A stretch of 55,883 nt of DNA from Microvirga aerilata (lineage in GTDB: Bacteria; Pseudomonadota; Alphaproteobacteria; Rhizobiales; Beijerinckiaceae): assembly GCF_016743775.1 (NCBI RefSeq), contig NZ_JAEQMY010000033.1:1-55883 (forward strand). Direction: 5' to 3'. A program made the translations under genes and the position numbers. Shown here piece after piece: positions 26,664 to 37,114 of the stretch (the stretch's first letter is position 1; the number at the start of each line of letters is the position of its first letter). The notes under the pieces are model-generated. The model was given only the letters and a program-made list of their open reading frames with translations, was not told where the DNA came from and did not search any database.

Positions 26664-27884
26664 ATGGATCAGCCGGGAAACAGCCTGAAGCCTGCACGAC
26701 GCGTCTCACTGATGCGCCGGTTCTTCGACAGCGAGGCGTCCGGCGGCATGATCCTCATGGGTGTGACGGTGATCGCGCTTGCGGTCGCCAACTCGCCCCT
26801 TGCCGATGCCTATTTCGGCCTTCTCAAGACCTATGTCCTGGGCTTGAGCGTCCTGCACTGGATCAACGACGCGCTCATGGCCGTGTTCTTCCTGCTGGTG
26901 GGGCTCGAGATCAAGCGCGAGATGCTCGACGGACAGCTCTCCACCTGGCCGCGCCGGGTTCTGCCCGGGATCGCGGCTCTAGGCGGCATGGTCGTGCCGG
27001 CACTGGTTTATCTGGCGATCACCTGGAACGAGCCGCATCTTCGCCACGGCTGGGCGATTCCAGCCGCCACCGACATCGCCTTCGCCCTCGGCGTGCTGGC
27101 GATCCTGGGCTCCCGCGTGCCCACTTCGCTCAAGATCTTCCTGACGGCGCTCGCGATCCTCGACGATCTCGGCGCGATCATCATCATCGCCCTTTTCTAT
27201 ACGAGCGACCTCTCGCTCGCGATGCTGGCCGCGGCCGGCTTGTGCCTTCTCGTGCTGGTGGCCTTCAACCGTTTCGGCATCACCACGCTCCTGCCCTACC
27301 TGGCCGTGGGTGCGGCTCTGTGGTTCTTCGTCCTGAAATCGGGCATCCATGCCACGCTCGCCGGTGTCGCGCTTGCGCTCACGATCCCGCTCCACGCCAA
27401 CCCCAAGAAGACAAGAGCCGAGGACGCACCCCTTCATCGGCTGGAGCACGCGCTTCATGGATGGGTGGCCTATGCCATCATTCCGATCTTCGGCTTCGCC
27501 AATGCGGGCGTGTCGCTCTCCGGCCTCTCCCTCGACGCCGTCCTGAGCCCCCTGCCGCTGGGCATCGCCATGGGTCTCTTCATCGGCAAGCAGGTGGGCG
27601 TCTATGCTTTCTCCCATGCGGCCATTCACTTCGGCTTTGCCGATGTGCCGGCCGGCGCCACGCGTATCCAGTGTTACGGCGTCGCGCTCCTGTGCGGCAT
27701 CGGCTTTACCATGAGCCTGTTCATCGGGGCGCTGGCCTTCCCGGGCCAGCCGGAGCTGGGGGATGCCACCAAGATCGGCGTTCTCATGGGCTCCGCCCTG
27801 TCGGCGCTCGCGGGCTATCTTCTGCTCAGCGTCGCGCCTCGGGAGCAGCCGCTCCAGCCTTCGAGGCCAGCAGCATATAATTGA
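26664..27884 (+). CDS. nhaA: Na+/H+ antiporter NhaA
   Basis: A 406-residue NhaA-type antiporter that exports Na+ (or Li+) in exchange for H+ and aids pH and salt homeostasis. Twelve hydrophobic segments are expected. The NhaA signature is clear: [14 protein letters not shown] at the start, [21 protein letters not shown], and the ion-binding Asp pair in [14 protein letters not shown] 26664 has AAGGAG at ideal spacing; the longer ORF start at 26571 is not supported. Its last 59 bases overlap the convergent ubiG gene. Confidence 0.96.
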   Translation: MDQPGNSLKPARRVSLMRRFFDSEASGGMILMGVTVIALAVANSPLADAYFGLLKTYVLGLSVLHWINDALMAVFFLLVGLEIKREMLDGQLSTWPRRVLPGIAALGGMVVPALVYLAITWNEPHLRHGWAIPAATDIAFALGVLAILGSRVPTSLKIFLTALAILDDLGAIIIIALFYTSDLSLAMLAAAGLCLLVLVAFNRFGITTLLPYLAVGAALWFFVLKSGIHATLAGVALALTIPLHANPKKTRAEDAPLHRLEHALHGWVAYAIIPIFGFANAGVSLSGLSLDAVLSPLPLGIAMGLFIGKQVGVYAFSHAAIHFGFADVPAGATRIQCYGVALLCGIGFTMSLFIGALAFPGQPELGDATKIGVLMGSALSALAGYLLLSVAPREQPLQPSRPAAYN

Positions 27885-28608
27885 CGGCCGTGTCGCCCGA
27901 CAGGGACCAGCTGTCCCGCAGCGGGTTGTAAGCCACGCCCTTGAGATCGTTCACCGCAAAGCCGGCGGTTTCGATGGCGGAGGTCAGCTCCTCGGGGGTG
28001 ACGAACCTGTCCCATTCGTGGGTGCCCTTGGGGAGCCAGCCCAGGATGTACTCGGCGCCCACGATGGCGGAAGCAAAGGAGCGCAGGGTCCTGTTGATGG
28101 TCGCCATGGCAAGGCAGCCGCCGGGCTTCACCGCCTGCGTGCAGGCGTTCACGAAGGCCTGCCGGTCCGCCACGTGCTCCACCACCTCCATGGCGAGCAC
28201 CATGTCGAAGGTTTCGCCGCGCGCGACCACCGCCTCCACGGTCTCGTTGCGATAATCGACGATCACCCCTGCACGCTCCGCATGGAGCCGGGCGACCGAG
28301 ATGTTGGTGGGAGCAGGATCGAGCCCGGTGACGCGGGCGCCCAGGCGTGCGAGCGGCTCCGAGAGTACGCCGCCGCCGCAGCCCACATCCAGGATGGCGA
28401 TCCCCTCGAGCGAGCGGGCGGAGCGTGGGTCGCGTCCGAAGCGGCGGCAGGCCTCGTCGCGGATATAGGCCAAGCGCACCGGATTGAACCGGTGCAGCAC
28501 CTTCATGGGCCCCTTCGGATCCCACCACGTGCTGGCGATCCCTTCGAAACGGGCGACCTCGGCCGGGTCGATGGTCGTGGATGCGCCGGTGGACATGCCG
28601 GTGGACAT
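27826..28608 (-). CDS. ubiG: Bifunctional 3-demethylubiquinol / 2-polyprenyl-6-hydroxyphenol O-methyltransferase
   Basis: A 260-residue UbiG that performs both O-methylations in ubiquinone synthesis. Motif I is [20 protein letters not shown], and the UbiG hallmarks [23 protein letters not shown] and [19 protein letters not shown] are present. ATG 28608 has AAGGAG upstream. It is divergent from lysC across about 140 bp, a common Rhizobiales order. Its 3' end overlaps nhaA by 59 bp, an unusually long convergent overlap that could allow antisense interference. Confidence 0.96.
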   Translation of the reverse strand: MSTGMSTGASTTIDPAEVARFEGIASTWWDPKGPMKVLHRFNPVRLAYIRDEACRRFGRDPRSARSLEGIAILDVGCGGGVLSEPLARLGARVTGLDPAPTNISVARLHAERAGVIVDYRNETVEAVVARGETFDMVLAMEVVEHVADRQAFVNACTQAVKPGGCLAMATINRTLRSFASAIVGAEYILGWLPKGTHEWDRFVTPEELTSAIETAGFAVNDLKGVAYNPLRDSWSLSGDTAVNYMLLASKAGAAAPEARR

Positions 28609-28751
28609 GGCGGACTCCTTATTTTCTTTCCCTTGAGGAAAGACAACGAAACAGCGCGTTGACAGGGCGCACCCCTGCCGTCATGTATACGCGCCTTTTC
28701 GCGGCGCGAAGGGGCAAAATTCATTTCCCCTCACCACGGCCTCCCCTGCCC

Positions 28752-29990
28752 ATGCCCCGTCTCGTCATGAAGTTCGGCGGAACATCCGTCGCCACCGTAG
28801 AGCGCATCCGCAACGTGGCGCGGCACGTCAAACGCGAGGTCGAGGCGGGCTATGACGTCGCCGTGGTGGTGTCCGCCATGGCAGGCAAGACCAACGAGCT
28901 CGTCGGCTGGGTAAAGGACGCCTCGGCCCTCTACGACTCGAAGGAGTACGACGTGGTCGTGGCCTCCGGCGAGCAGGTGACCTCCGGCCTCCTGGCGCTG
29001 GCCTTGCAGGAAATGGGCCTCAAGGCCCGCTCCTGGCAGGGATGGCAGATCCCGATCATGACCTCCGAGGCCCATGGCTCGGCGCGAATCGCCGCCATCG
29101 ACGGCACGGGGATCCTCAAGGGTTTCACCGACAACAAGGAAGTTGCCGTCGTGTCCGGCTTCCAGGGGGTGCACCAGCCGACGGGGCGCATCACGACCCT
29201 GGGGCGCGGCGGCTCGGACACCAGCGCCGTGGCGTTGGCGGCCGCCGTTCAGGCGGAGCGCTGCGACATCTATACGGATGTGGACGGCGTCTACACCACC
29301 GATCCGCGCATCGTGCCCAAGGCCCGGCGCCTGGATCGGGTTTCTTACGAGGAGATGCTGGAAATGGCCTCGCTGGGGGCCAAGGTGCTGCAGGTGCGCT
29401 CGGTCGAGCTCGCCATGATGCACCGGGTGCCCACCTATGTGCGCTCCAGCTTCGACGATCCCGCCGATCCCAAGCTCGGCACCCTCATCTGCGACGAGGA
29501 AGACATCATGGAACAGCAGGTTGTCACGGGCATCGCCTATTCGCGCGACGAAGCCCAGATCACGCTGCGGGACATTGCGGACAAGCCGGGCATCGCCGCT
29601 TCGATCTTCGTGCCCCTGGCCGACGCCAACATCAACGTGGACATGATCATCCAGGTGGTGTCCGACAACGCCGCCACCACGGACCTGACGTTTACGGTGC
29701 CCACCGCCGATTACGAGCGGGCCTGCGCGCTCCTGAACGAGCGCCGGAACGAGATCGCCTTCAAGGAACTCCAGGGGGCGACCGATGTTGTGAAGGTCTC
29801 GGCCATCGGCGTCGGCATGCGCAGCCATGCGGGCGTTGCGGCGAGAGCCTTCAAGGCCTTGGCGGACAAGGGCATCAATATCCGGGCGATCACGACCTCT
29901 GAGATTAAGTTCTCAGTCCTGATCGAATCCGCCTATACGGAACTTGCGGTGCGCACGCTCCACTCGCTATACGGCCTTGATCAAGCCTGA
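28752..29990 (+). CDS. lysC: Aspartate kinase
   Basis: A 412-residue monofunctional aspartokinase that phosphorylates aspartate at the start of the lysine, threonine and methionine pathway. The kinase domain begins with VMKFGGTSVATVERI and contains TLGRGGSDTSAVALAA and DVDGVYTTDPRIVPKA. Two C-terminal ACT domains (from about residue 265) should bind feedback inhibitors. ATG 28752 fits the family N-terminus. It stands about 90 bp before ptsP. Confidence 0.97.
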   Translation: MPRLVMKFGGTSVATVERIRNVARHVKREVEAGYDVAVVVSAMAGKTNELVGWVKDASALYDSKEYDVVVASGEQVTSGLLALALQEMGLKARSWQGWQIPIMTSEAHGSARIAAIDGTGILKGFTDNKEVAVVSGFQGVHQPTGRITTLGRGGSDTSAVALAAAVQAERCDIYTDVDGVYTTDPRIVPKARRLDRVSYEEMLEMASLGAKVLQVRSVELAMMHRVPTYVRSSFDDPADPKLGTLICDEEDIMEQQVVTGIAYSRDEAQITLRDIADKPGIAASIFVPLADANINVDMIIQVVSDNAATTDLTFTVPTADYERACALLNERRNEIAFKELQGATDVVKVSAIGVGMRSHAGVAARAFKALADKGINIRAITTSEIKFSVLIESAYTELAVRTLHSLYGLDQA

Positions 29991-30079
29991 TTGACGAGTG
30001 ATCTGTCGGGCTGCGACACTCAAGCGACGTAGCCGCCGGTCCGCCTCGCCGGCTCCAAAGGACGGGAACTGATAAGCTC

Positions 30080-32347
30080 ATGCCCAGCGCTCCCGGCGGT
30101 CCGCGCCTTCTGTTGCGCCGCCTCCGCGAGATCATGGCGGAGCCGGTCGGGGCGCAGGACCGTCTCGACAAGATCGTCACCCAGATCGCCGCCAACATGG
30201 TGGCGGAGGTGTGCTCCGTCTATGTGATGCGCGGCGACGGGGTTCTCGAGCTTTTCGCCACCGAGGGCCTGAACCGGGAAGCCGTCCACCTCACCGTCAT
30301 GCGATCGGGCGAGGGCCTGGTCGGCCTCATCGCCTCGACGGCGGAGCCCCTGGCCCTTTCCGACGCCCAGAGCCACCCGGCCTTCTCCTACAAGCCCGAG
30401 ACGGGCGAGGAGATCTACCACGCCTTTCTGGGCGTGCCGCTGCTTCGCGCCGGCAACACGCTCGGCGTTCTCGTCGTCCAGAACCGCACCTACCGGGCCT
30501 ATGCGGAAGAGGAGATCGAGGCTCTTCAGACCACCGCCATGGTGGTGGCCGAGATGCTTGCCTCGGGCGAGCTGCAGGCCCTGGCGCCGGTGGACACCGG
30601 CATCGCCCTGCGCCGCCCGGTCTATCAGAAGGGCGTCGCCCTGGCCGACGGCGTGGGCCTGGGCCATGTGGTGCTGCATGAGCCCCGCGTGGTGGTCAAG
30701 AACCTCATCGCCGAGAATGTGGAATCGGAGCTGAAGCGGCTGGATGCGGCCATCGGCGAGGTCAGGACCTCCATCGACGAGCTGATCGAACGCGGCGATG
30801 TGGCCCATCACGGCGAACACCGGGAGGTTCTGGAAACCTTCCGCATGTTCGCCCATGACCAGGGCTGGCTCCGGCGCATGCGCGAGGCGGTCACCTCGGG
30901 CCTGACGGCGGAAGCCGCCGTGGAGCGGGTGCAGTCCGACAACCGCGCCCGCATGCTGCGCCAGACCGATCCGTACCTGCGCGAGCGCCTGCACGATCTC
31001 GACGATCTCGCCAACCGCCTCCTGCACCGCCTCGTGGGGCGCGACCTGGTGGTGGAGCGCGGCCTTCTGCCGGAAAACGCCATCCTGGTGGCCCGCTCCA
31101 TGGGGCCTGCGGCGCTCCTCGACTACGACCGCTCGCGCCTGCGCGGCCTCGTGCTCGAAGAGGGCGGCCCCACGAGCCACATCGCCATCGTGGCTCGCGC
31201 CCTTGGCATTCCAGCGGTCGGCGAGGTGTCGAACGCCACATCCCTCACGGAGCCCGGTGATGCCATCATCGTCGATGGCGCAGCGGGCGAGGTGCAGATC
31301 CGCCCGAACCCGGACGTCGAGGCAGCCTATGCGGAGAAGGCGCGCCTGCGGGCGCGGCGCCAGGAGCAATATCTCAAGCTTCGGGACGTGCCCTCCGTCA
31401 CCAAGGACGGCGTCGAGATCACCCTGCAGCTCAATGCGGGCCTCGTGGTCGACCTGCCGCATCTGGCGGAGACGGGAGCAGCCGGCGTCGGGTTGTTTCG
31501 CACAGAACTGCAATTCATGATCGCGGCCAGAATGCCCTCGGCCTCCGAGCAGCAGGCCCTCTACAGCACGGTCTTTACGGAAGCCGGCGACCGGCCCGTC
31601 ACCTTCCGCACCCTCGACATCGGCGGCGACAAGATTCTGCCCTACATGCAGTCGGTGGAGGAAGAAAACCCGGCCCTGGGCTGGCGCGCCATCCGCATCG
31701 GGCTCGACCGCCCGGGCCTGCTGCGCGCCCAGATCCGCGCCCTGCTCAAGGCCGCGGCCGGACGCCCCTTGAAGATCATGTTCCCGATGGTGGCGACCTG
31801 CGACGAGTTCGAGCGCGCCAAGCAGACCGTGGAGCGGGAGAAGTCGCATCTGGCCAACCATGGCCACCCCCTGCCGTCGGACCTGAAGCTCGGGGTCATG
31901 CTGGAGGTCCCGTCCCTCCTGTTCCAGCTCAGGGAAATCTGCGAAAGCGCGGATTTCATCTCGCTGGGCACCAACGACCTGATGCAGTTCCTCTTCGCAA
32001 TCGATCGCGAGAACCGGCGGGTGTCGGATCGTTTCGACCCTTTGAGCGCGCCCATGCTGCGCGCCTTGAGCATGGTCGCCGAACAGGCGCAGGCCTCAGG
32101 CTGCCATGCGACCGTCTGCGGCGAGATCGGCGGACGGCCCCTTGAGGCCATGGCCCTGATCGCGCTCGGCTACCGATCGCTTTCCATGTCCCCGGCCTCC
32201 ATCGGCCCGGTGAAGGCGATGCTGCTCGAGATGAATGTCGCGGAGATCAGCGCCCTTGTCCGCGAGGAGCTGATGAATGCCGGAAGCGGCGATACGCTGC
32301 GGCCGAAGCTTGCCCATTTTGCGGAAACCCATGGTATTCCGGTCTGA
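30080..32347 (+). CDS. ptsP: Phosphoenolpyruvate-protein phosphotransferase of the nitrogen PTS (EI-Ntr)
   Basis: A 755-residue EI-Ntr. An N-terminal GAF domain (residues about 15-160), which senses glutamine in known homologues, precedes the EI core. The phospho-acceptor His367 lies in [20 protein letters not shown], and the PEP-binding domain shows [21 protein letters not shown] and Cys680 in [10 protein letters not shown]. It starts the phosphorelay to NPr and EIIA-Ntr, linking nitrogen status to potassium and carbon metabolism. Its stop overlaps the prfA start (TGATG), so the two are translationally coupled. Confidence 0.96.
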   Translation: MPSAPGGPRLLLRRLREIMAEPVGAQDRLDKIVTQIAANMVAEVCSVYVMRGDGVLELFATEGLNREAVHLTVMRSGEGLVGLIASTAEPLALSDAQSHPAFSYKPETGEEIYHAFLGVPLLRAGNTLGVLVVQNRTYRAYAEEEIEALQTTAMVVAEMLASGELQALAPVDTGIALRRPVYQKGVALADGVGLGHVVLHEPRVVVKNLIAENVESELKRLDAAIGEVRTSIDELIERGDVAHHGEHREVLETFRMFAHDQGWLRRMREAVTSGLTAEAAVERVQSDNRARMLRQTDPYLRERLHDLDDLANRLLHRLVGRDLVVERGLLPENAILVARSMGPAALLDYDRSRLRGLVLEEGGPTSHIAIVARALGIPAVGEVSNATSLTEPGDAIIVDGAAGEVQIRPNPDVEAAYAEKARLRARRQEQYLKLRDVPSVTKDGVEITLQLNAGLVVDLPHLAETGAAGVGLFRTELQFMIAARMPSASEQQALYSTVFTEAGDRPVTFRTLDIGGDKILPYMQSVEEENPALGWRAIRIGLDRPGLLRAQIRALLKAAAGRPLKIMFPMVATCDEFERAKQTVEREKSHLANHGHPLPSDLKLGVMLEVPSLLFQLREICESADFISLGTNDLMQFLFAIDRENRRVSDRFDPLSAPMLRALSMVAEQAQASGCHATVCGEIGGRPLEAMALIALGYRSLSMSPASIGPVKAMLLEMNVAEISALVREELMNAGSGDTLRPKLAHFAETHGIPV

Positions 32348-33435
32348 TGACGATTGCGCCTCCCTCTGATCGCCTGAATGCTATTCTGGCCCGCCATGAC
32401 ATCATCACGGCGACCCTGAATGCCGGGCCCGACCCTGAAACCTTTGTCGCCCTCTCCCGCGAGCTCGCCGAGCTCGACGGGGTGGTGGAGGCCATCCGGG
32501 CCTACCGGGCCATGGAGGACAACCTGAAGGGTCTCCACGCCCTTCTCAACGATGCCGCGACGGATTCCGAGATGCGCTCGCTCGTCGAGGACGAGCTGCC
32601 GGGGGCTCGGGACAGCGTGGAAAAGGCCGCGCAGGACCTGCGCATCATGCTGCTGCCCCGGGACGAGGCGGACGAGAAGAGCGCCATCCTCGAGATCCGC
32701 GCCGGCACCGGCGGCGACGAGGCTGCCCTCTTCGCCGGCGACCTGCTGCGCATGTACACCCGCTATGCCGACCTGAAAGGCTGGAAGGTCGAGATCGTGT
32801 CCGAAAGCGAGGGCACGGCGGGCGGCTACAAGGAGGTGGTGGCCGAGATCAAGGGCCGCGGGGTGTTCGCGCGCCTGAAGTTCGAGAGCGGCGTCCACCG
32901 GGTCCAACGGGTGCCGGATACGGAAACGCAGGGGCGCATCCACACCTCCGCCGCCACCGTCGCCGTCCTGCCGGAAGCCGAGGACGTGGACATCGTCCTA
33001 AACGACGCGGACCTGAAGATCGACACCATGCGGGCCCAAGGCGCCGGCGGCCAGCACGTGAACAAGACCGAGTCGGCGATCCGCATCACCCATATCCCCA
33101 CCGGCATGGTGGTGTTCGTTCAGGACGAGCGCTCCCAGCACAAGAACCGCGCCCGCGCCATGACCCTGCTGCGCGCCCGCCTCTACGACGCCGAGCGCAC
33201 CGCCAAGGACGCGGCCCGCGCCGCCGACCGCAAGGCGCAGGTGGGCTCGGGCGACCGCTCGGAGCGCATCCGCACCTACAACTTCCCCCAAGGGCGCGTA
33301 ACCGACCACCGGATCAACCTCACCCTCTACAAGCTCGAAGAGGTGATCAGCGGCAATGCCCTGGACGAGCTGATCGACGCCATCGTGACGGAGCATCAGG
33401 CGGCCCAGCTCGCGGCCCAGGATCAGGCGGCATGA
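32347..33435 (+). CDS. prfA: Peptide chain release factor 1
   Basis: A 362-residue RF1 that recognises UAA and UAG and triggers peptide release. The catalytic Gly234-Gly235-Gln236 lies in [13 protein letters not shown]. The stop-codon tripeptide position reads P-D-T in [18 protein letters not shown], a variant of the P-x-T of RF1. The start overlaps the ptsP stop by one base, and the stop overlaps the prmC start by four bases (ATGA), so the release factor and its modifying enzyme are coupled. Confidence 0.97.
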   Translation: MTIAPPSDRLNAILARHDIITATLNAGPDPETFVALSRELAELDGVVEAIRAYRAMEDNLKGLHALLNDAATDSEMRSLVEDELPGARDSVEKAAQDLRIMLLPRDEADEKSAILEIRAGTGGDEAALFAGDLLRMYTRYADLKGWKVEIVSESEGTAGGYKEVVAEIKGRGVFARLKFESGVHRVQRVPDTETQGRIHTSAATVAVLPEAEDVDIVLNDADLKIDTMRAQGAGGQHVNKTESAIRITHIPTGMVVFVQDERSQHKNRARAMTLLRARLYDAERTAKDAARAADRKAQVGSGDRSERIRTYNFPQGRVTDHRINLTLYKLEEVISGNALDELIDAIVTEHQAAQLAAQDQAA

Positions 33436-34307
33436 TCGAAGGCAGGGTCGGGGGCAAGCTCCCGGGGCGCGCTCAGGCGCTCAGGGAGCTGCGCCGGACC
33501 TTGAGTGAAGCCGGGTTCGAGACGGCGGCCCTGGATGCCCGCCTGCTCCTTCTGACAGCTCTCGGCATTTCAGCGACGGATCTTATCGCTTGGCCCGACA
33601 CCCCCCTGTCACCCGGTCAGGCCGAGACCCTCGCCTCCTATACGGGCCGGCGTCTCGCCCATGAGCCGGTGGCCCGGATCATCGGCGAGCGCGAGTTCTG
33701 GGGCCTGCTCTTCCGGCTCTCCCCCGAAACCCTCGTGCCGCGGCCCGATACCGAGACCGTCGTCGAGACGGCGCTGGCCCTGCTCCCCGACCGGCGCGCC
33801 CCCCTGCGGATCGTGGATTTCGGCACCGGATCGGGCTGCATTCTTGTCGCCCTCCTGCATGAGCTGCCGTATGCGACGGGTGTCGGGATCGACCTGTCCT
33901 TCGGGGCTCTTAGCACGGCCCGCGACAATGCCCTTGCCAATGGGGTCGGCGCGCGCAGCCATTTCGCCCTCTCCCGCTGGGCTGACGCGATGTCCGGCTC
34001 CTTCGACCTGATCGTCTCGAACCCGCCCTACATCGCCTCGGCCGTGATCCCCACCCTCGACCGGGAGGTGCGGCTCCACGATCCACAGCTTGCCCTGGAC
34101 GGTGGCCCGGACGGCCTGGAGCCTTACCGGGTTCTCCTGGGGGAGGCAGGCCGGCTGCTCGGCCCCGAGGGCCTGCTTGTGGTCGAGATCGGATACGATC
34201 AGGCCGAGAGCCTGAAAGGCCTGGCGGCCGCTCACGGCCTTGAAATCCTGAGGATCGCGCACGATTTAACGGGGACACCCCGCTGCATCGCCATGAAGCG
34301 ATCGTGA
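33432..34307 (+). CDS. prmC: Release factor N5-glutamine methyltransferase
   Basis: A 291-residue HemK/PrmC enzyme that methylates the GGQ glutamine of release factors. The diagnostic N197-P-P-Y motif ([11 protein letters not shown]) binds the target glutamine, and motif I is [20 protein letters not shown]. The helical N-terminal domain ([25 protein letters not shown]) is standard. The start codon overlaps the prfA stop (ATGA). It is the last gene of the ptsP-prfA-prmC run; lysC may also belong. Confidence 0.96.
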   Translation: MIEGRVGGKLPGRAQALRELRRTLSEAGFETAALDARLLLLTALGISATDLIAWPDTPLSPGQAETLASYTGRRLAHEPVARIIGEREFWGLLFRLSPETLVPRPDTETVVETALALLPDRRAPLRIVDFGTGSGCILVALLHELPYATGVGIDLSFGALSTARDNALANGVGARSHFALSRWADAMSGSFDLIVSNPPYIASAVIPTLDREVRLHDPQLALDGGPDGLEPYRVLLGEAGRLLGPEGLLVVEIGYDQAESLKGLAAAHGLEILRIAHDLTGTPRCIAMKRS

Positions 34308-34666
34308 TCGACAAGATGAGGGAATCTCGTCACAACGGGGAGAAATTCTGAAATATCCCTTGTTGGACCGAGCGGAACCCGCTAGATTCAGGCATAGAGA
34401 TCGTCCTCGGTCTAAACAAATCGGCGGCTCCCACGGGGAGAACGCCGGAAGACCAAACGATATCAATCGCGCAGGCAGGGGCTTTTGAACGAACAGCCAC
34501 GCGCGATCATCTGAACCCGACACTGAAGGATGGCCAGGCTTTTCCAAAGGCTGTGGCTGAACGACAGACGGTTTGCCACGCGAACGGTGGGCGTTGAGCC
34601 CGTTCGGTGAACATTGGCTTGCATATCGCGTGGGCTTGAAGAACCAGCGAGGCTCGTAGAGCGAAA
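34308..34666 (+). promoter_or_regulatory. Long gene-free leader of the DUF4167 gene
   Basis: This 359-bp gap holds no convincing gene. A sigma-70-like promoter may lie at 34360-34365 (TTGTTG) and 34383-34388 (TAGATT) with a 17-base spacer, which would give a leader of roughly 270 bases. A 7-bp inverted repeat (CGAACGG 34581-34587 with CCGTTCG 34600-34606) lies in its second half. No known riboswitch pattern is recognised. Confidence 0.4.
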
Positions 34667-35743
34667 ATGAGACCAGGACAAAACAGGCGTATGCGCGGTC
34701 GTAACAACAACAACCGCAGTAACAACAACAAGGGCCCCAATCCCTTGACCAAGAGCTACGAGTCCAATGGGCCGGATGTAAAAATCCGCGGCACGGCTCA
34801 GCATATCGCCGAGAAATACAGCCAGCTCGCCCGCGACGCTCAGTCCAGCGGCGATCCGGTGGCGGCCGAGAACTATTTCCAGCACGCCGAGCATTACTTC
34901 CGCATCATCGCTGCCGCCCAGGAGCAGCTGCGCGAGCAGTACGGCTACCAGCAGCGTTCCTTTGACGAGGAAGGCGGCGACGAGGACGGCTTCGCCCAGG
35001 GCGAGCGCGGGGGCTTCGACCGGCAGGACTTCGGCAACGGCGAAGATTCCGATCTCGGATCCCAGCCGCAGCCTTACGAGAACCGGGCCGACCGCCCTGC
35101 CCGCTTCGACCGCGGCGAGCGTCAGGACAGGGGCGACCGGCAGGATCGGGGCGACCGTCCCGAGCGTAACGACCGGCAGGACCGCCCGGACCGTCGTGAG
35201 CGCTTCCAGCGCGATCGCGGCCCGCGTCAGGACTTCCAGCAGCGCGACGACCAGCCCTTCGAGGCACGGTCCGACAATGGCGAGCGCAACGAGCGCCCGG
35301 CCCGTTTCGACCGGAGCGAGCGTCAGGACCGGGCCGACCGCCCTGAACGTCAGGACCGCCCTGAGCGTCAAGATCGTCCCGAGCGTCAGGATCGTCCTGA
35401 GCGTCAGGACAGGCCTGAGCGCAACGACCGCTTCGAGCGCGCGGACCGTCCCGAGCGGGGCGAGCGCCGTGAGCGCTTCCAGCGCGACCGGCGCCGCGAC
35501 GAGGCCGATGCCCCCGAGCAGCCCAGCCTGCCGGCCTTTCTGACGAACCCGGTCCGCACTCCGGCTCCCGTTGCGGCCGAGGAGGCCCGGCCTGCCGCTC
35601 CGGTTGTGCAGGAAGCGGCCAACGACGAGGCCGTGCCCCGTCCGCGCCGCCGCCGCCGCACCCGCCAGGAGATGATCGACGCGGCCAATGCCGAGAACGC
35701 CGGCTTCGCCTCCGATCCGGTCGAGACCCCGGCCGCCGAATAA
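34667..35743 (+). CDS. DUF4167 domain protein, basic/acidic repeat-rich, probable RNA-associated
   Basis: A 358-residue protein. The N-terminal 85 residues (MRPGQNRRMRGRNN, then GPDVKIRGTAQHIAEKYSQLARDA) are the DUF4167 domain found across alphaproteobacteria. The remainder is low complexity: Asn-rich near the start, then many Arg/Asp/Glu pairs, with the hexapeptide RPERQD repeated about four times in tandem (DNA about 35337-35434). Such composition resembles RNA-binding or phase-separating proteins, but no function is established. It follows prmC at some distance with its own leader and is closed by a terminator. Confidence 0.88.
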   Translation: MRPGQNRRMRGRNNNNRSNNNKGPNPLTKSYESNGPDVKIRGTAQHIAEKYSQLARDAQSSGDPVAAENYFQHAEHYFRIIAAAQEQLREQYGYQQRSFDEEGGDEDGFAQGERGGFDRQDFGNGEDSDLGSQPQPYENRADRPARFDRGERQDRGDRQDRGDRPERNDRQDRPDRRERFQRDRGPRQDFQQRDDQPFEARSDNGERNERPARFDRSERQDRADRPERQDRPERQDRPERQDRPERQDRPERNDRFERADRPERGERRERFQRDRRRDEADAPEQPSLPAFLTNPVRTPAPVAAEEARPAAPVVQEAANDEAVPRPRRRRRTRQEMIDAANAENAGFASDPVETPAAE

Positions 35744-35765
35744 GGCGGGCGGATTAAGGAATACG

Positions 35766-35794
35766 AAAAGGGAGAGCCAGGCTCTCCCTTTTTT
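35766..35794 (+). terminator. Intrinsic terminator of the DUF4167 gene
   Basis: AAAAGGGAGAGCC pairs perfectly with GGCTCTCCCTTTT across one base, followed by more T residues. It starts 23 bases after the stop. The one-base gap means that the central pairs must open to form the loop. Confidence 0.9.
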
Positions 35795-35845
35795 GTTGCC
35801 TGCTTGAGTATATGCGGACCTTCCGGGTCTGGGCCCGGCGGTGCT

Positions 35846-36628
35846 CTACAGGGCCAATTGCGGCTGCTCCGCCTCGAAGCGCTCGTCGACCGCAAGGCTT
35901 CCGCCGCTCAGAACCTCCGCGTAGATCCCGCAGTCGAAATGGCCGTAAGCCTTCATGAGGCTCTTCGGGATTTCCAGGTCGCGGACCCCGGTGTCCGGGT
36001 CCACGTTCGTGGCGGCGCAGCGCTCGATGCGCTTGGTGACCTTCAGGCGCACCCCCGAGGAGGTGGTGAGAACCTGCCCCACGAGATCGAACTCCGCCCA
36101 AGGGGCAAGTCCCTCGATGTGGATGTTGCCGCGGAAGCGAAGAGGGTCCACGGCCGCGCCGACCACGGTCTCCAACTCCCGGACGCTGGCCAGGTTGATC
36201 AGCGAAACATAGCCGCGCCGGGAATCCGTGAACCGGAAGCCTTCCGGGGCTGTGAGCACCTTGGGCGGGCCGCGCAGCTCCTTGGGCATGAAGCGGCGGA
36301 AGAAGGCCTCGATGGCCAGCCGCCCCTCCCGGGTCGAGAGATCGCCCCGCGCCACCTCGCGTCCGCCCTCCTCCATAAAAAGGGTGGTGATCGCATCCAG
36401 GTAGCGGGTTCTCAGCCGCGCCAGGCTCTCGTTGCGCATTAGCATCAGGAACTTGATCTTGGACTGATGCTGCGGGTTCTCCGGATCGAAGCCCGCCGGG
36501 CCGTTCTCGACGGCAAACAGCCGGTCCCCGGGAAAGTAGTCGCCCTTGGTCAGGGCGACGCAGGACAGGGTCTCGGGCGAAAGGCCTTTGACGGGATAGC
36601 GCTGGAGGGAGGCGATGCGGATGCTCAT
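35846..36628 (-). CDS. MOSC domain-containing protein
   Basis: A 260-residue protein with an N-terminal MOSC beta-barrel (IASLQRYPVKGLSPETLSCVAL) and a C-terminal MOSC domain that includes the expected Cys blocks KRIERCAATNVDPDTGVRD and HFDCGIYAEVLSGG. These domains carry molybdenum-cofactor or sulphur transfer chemistry; YcbX and mARC-type relatives reduce N-hydroxylated compounds. ATG 36628 begins directly at the conserved N-terminus, whereas the longer ORF runs back into the dispersed repeat. Substrate not known. Confidence 0.88.
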   Translation of the reverse strand: MSIRIASLQRYPVKGLSPETLSCVALTKGDYFPGDRLFAVENGPAGFDPENPQHQSKIKFLMLMRNESLARLRTRYLDAITTLFMEEGGREVARGDLSTREGRLAIEAFFRRFMPKELRGPPKVLTAPEGFRFTDSRRGYVSLINLASVRELETVVGAAVDPLRFRGNIHIEGLAPWAEFDLVGQVLTTSSGVRLKVTKRIERCAATNVDPDTGVRDLEIPKSLMKAYGHFDCGIYAEVLSGGSLAVDERFEAEQPQLAL

Positions 36629-36735
36629 GGGCAATGGATAGAAGGCCTCCAAGCCTGGGACAAGGGCCTCCCCATGTCCATCCCCGACCGAAGCGCCAGC
36701 GGGGGGAGGGACACCATAGGGTTGAGCCTGATCGT

Positions 36736-36774
36736 GGATCCCCTTCCCGGCCCTCCTCAGCCGCCGGGATGACA
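36736..36774. repeat. Single unit of the dispersed intergenic palindrome
   Basis: One A-type unit (GGATCCCCTTCCCGG ... GCCGGGATGACA) between two minus-strand genes. The preceding bases (GTTGAGCCTGATCGT) are also shared with the copy at 46.1 kb, so the conserved unit extends beyond the palindrome. Confidence 0.7.
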
Positions 36775-36792
36775 TGAAAGGACGGCCCAAGC

Positions 36793-36822
36793 AAAAAGCC
36801 CCGCCGTCAGGCAGGGCTTTTC
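36793..36822 (-). terminator. Intrinsic terminator of the two-gene small-protein operon
   Basis: AAAAGCCC-GCC pairs with GGC-GGGCTTTT around a GTCA loop with one mismatch; on the minus strand the stem is followed by a T5 run. It lies 23 bases beyond the stop of the 87-residue protein. Confidence 0.85.
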
Positions 36823-36844
36823 CTTGCGAGCGTGCTCGCAGATC

Positions 36845-37108
36845 TTATGAAGCGTCGCCTGAGCGGGCCACGTTCGTGCGCTTGAGTTCGGGCGTGAAGT
36901 ACCCTTCCCGCGCCGGGATGTGATCCTCGTTCGTGGTCTTGGGGCTCATGCCCTCATTGGCGGTCTGGTGCGGCGGGATGTTGGCGCCGACGCCGTTCTC
37001 CTGCTTCATGCGCAGCGCCTTCTCGGCATTCGCCACCAGATCCTGGTGTGCCTTCTCGGCCTTGCGCTTCCTAGGGCTGAACATGGAAAAGATGTCTGAA
37101 AGGGCCAT
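36845..37108 (-). CDS. Small soluble protein, function unknown (paralogue of upstream gene)
   Basis: An 87-residue charged protein. The N-terminal MALSDIFSMFSPRKRKAEKAHQDLVANAEKAL is helical, and the rest is polar with Pro, Asn and Thr. The segment AEKAHQDLVANAEKAL resembles AEKARADLARNAELGLG of the gene immediately upstream, suggesting a local duplication. ATG 37108 has AAGGAG at good spacing and lies six bases after the upstream stop. A possible stress promoter precedes the operon. No known family is recognised. Confidence 0.72.
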   Translation of the reverse strand: MALSDIFSMFSPRKRKAEKAHQDLVANAEKALRMKQENGVGANIPPHQTANEGMSPKTTNEDHIPAREGYFTPELKRTNVARSGDAS

Positions 37109-37114
37109 GGTGCA

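Noticed and set aside
35337..35434. Short tandem repeats that could suggest a CRISPR array
   Set aside because: The units are contiguous 18-bp coding repeats (RPERQD) inside the DUF4167 gene, without spacers or cas genes.
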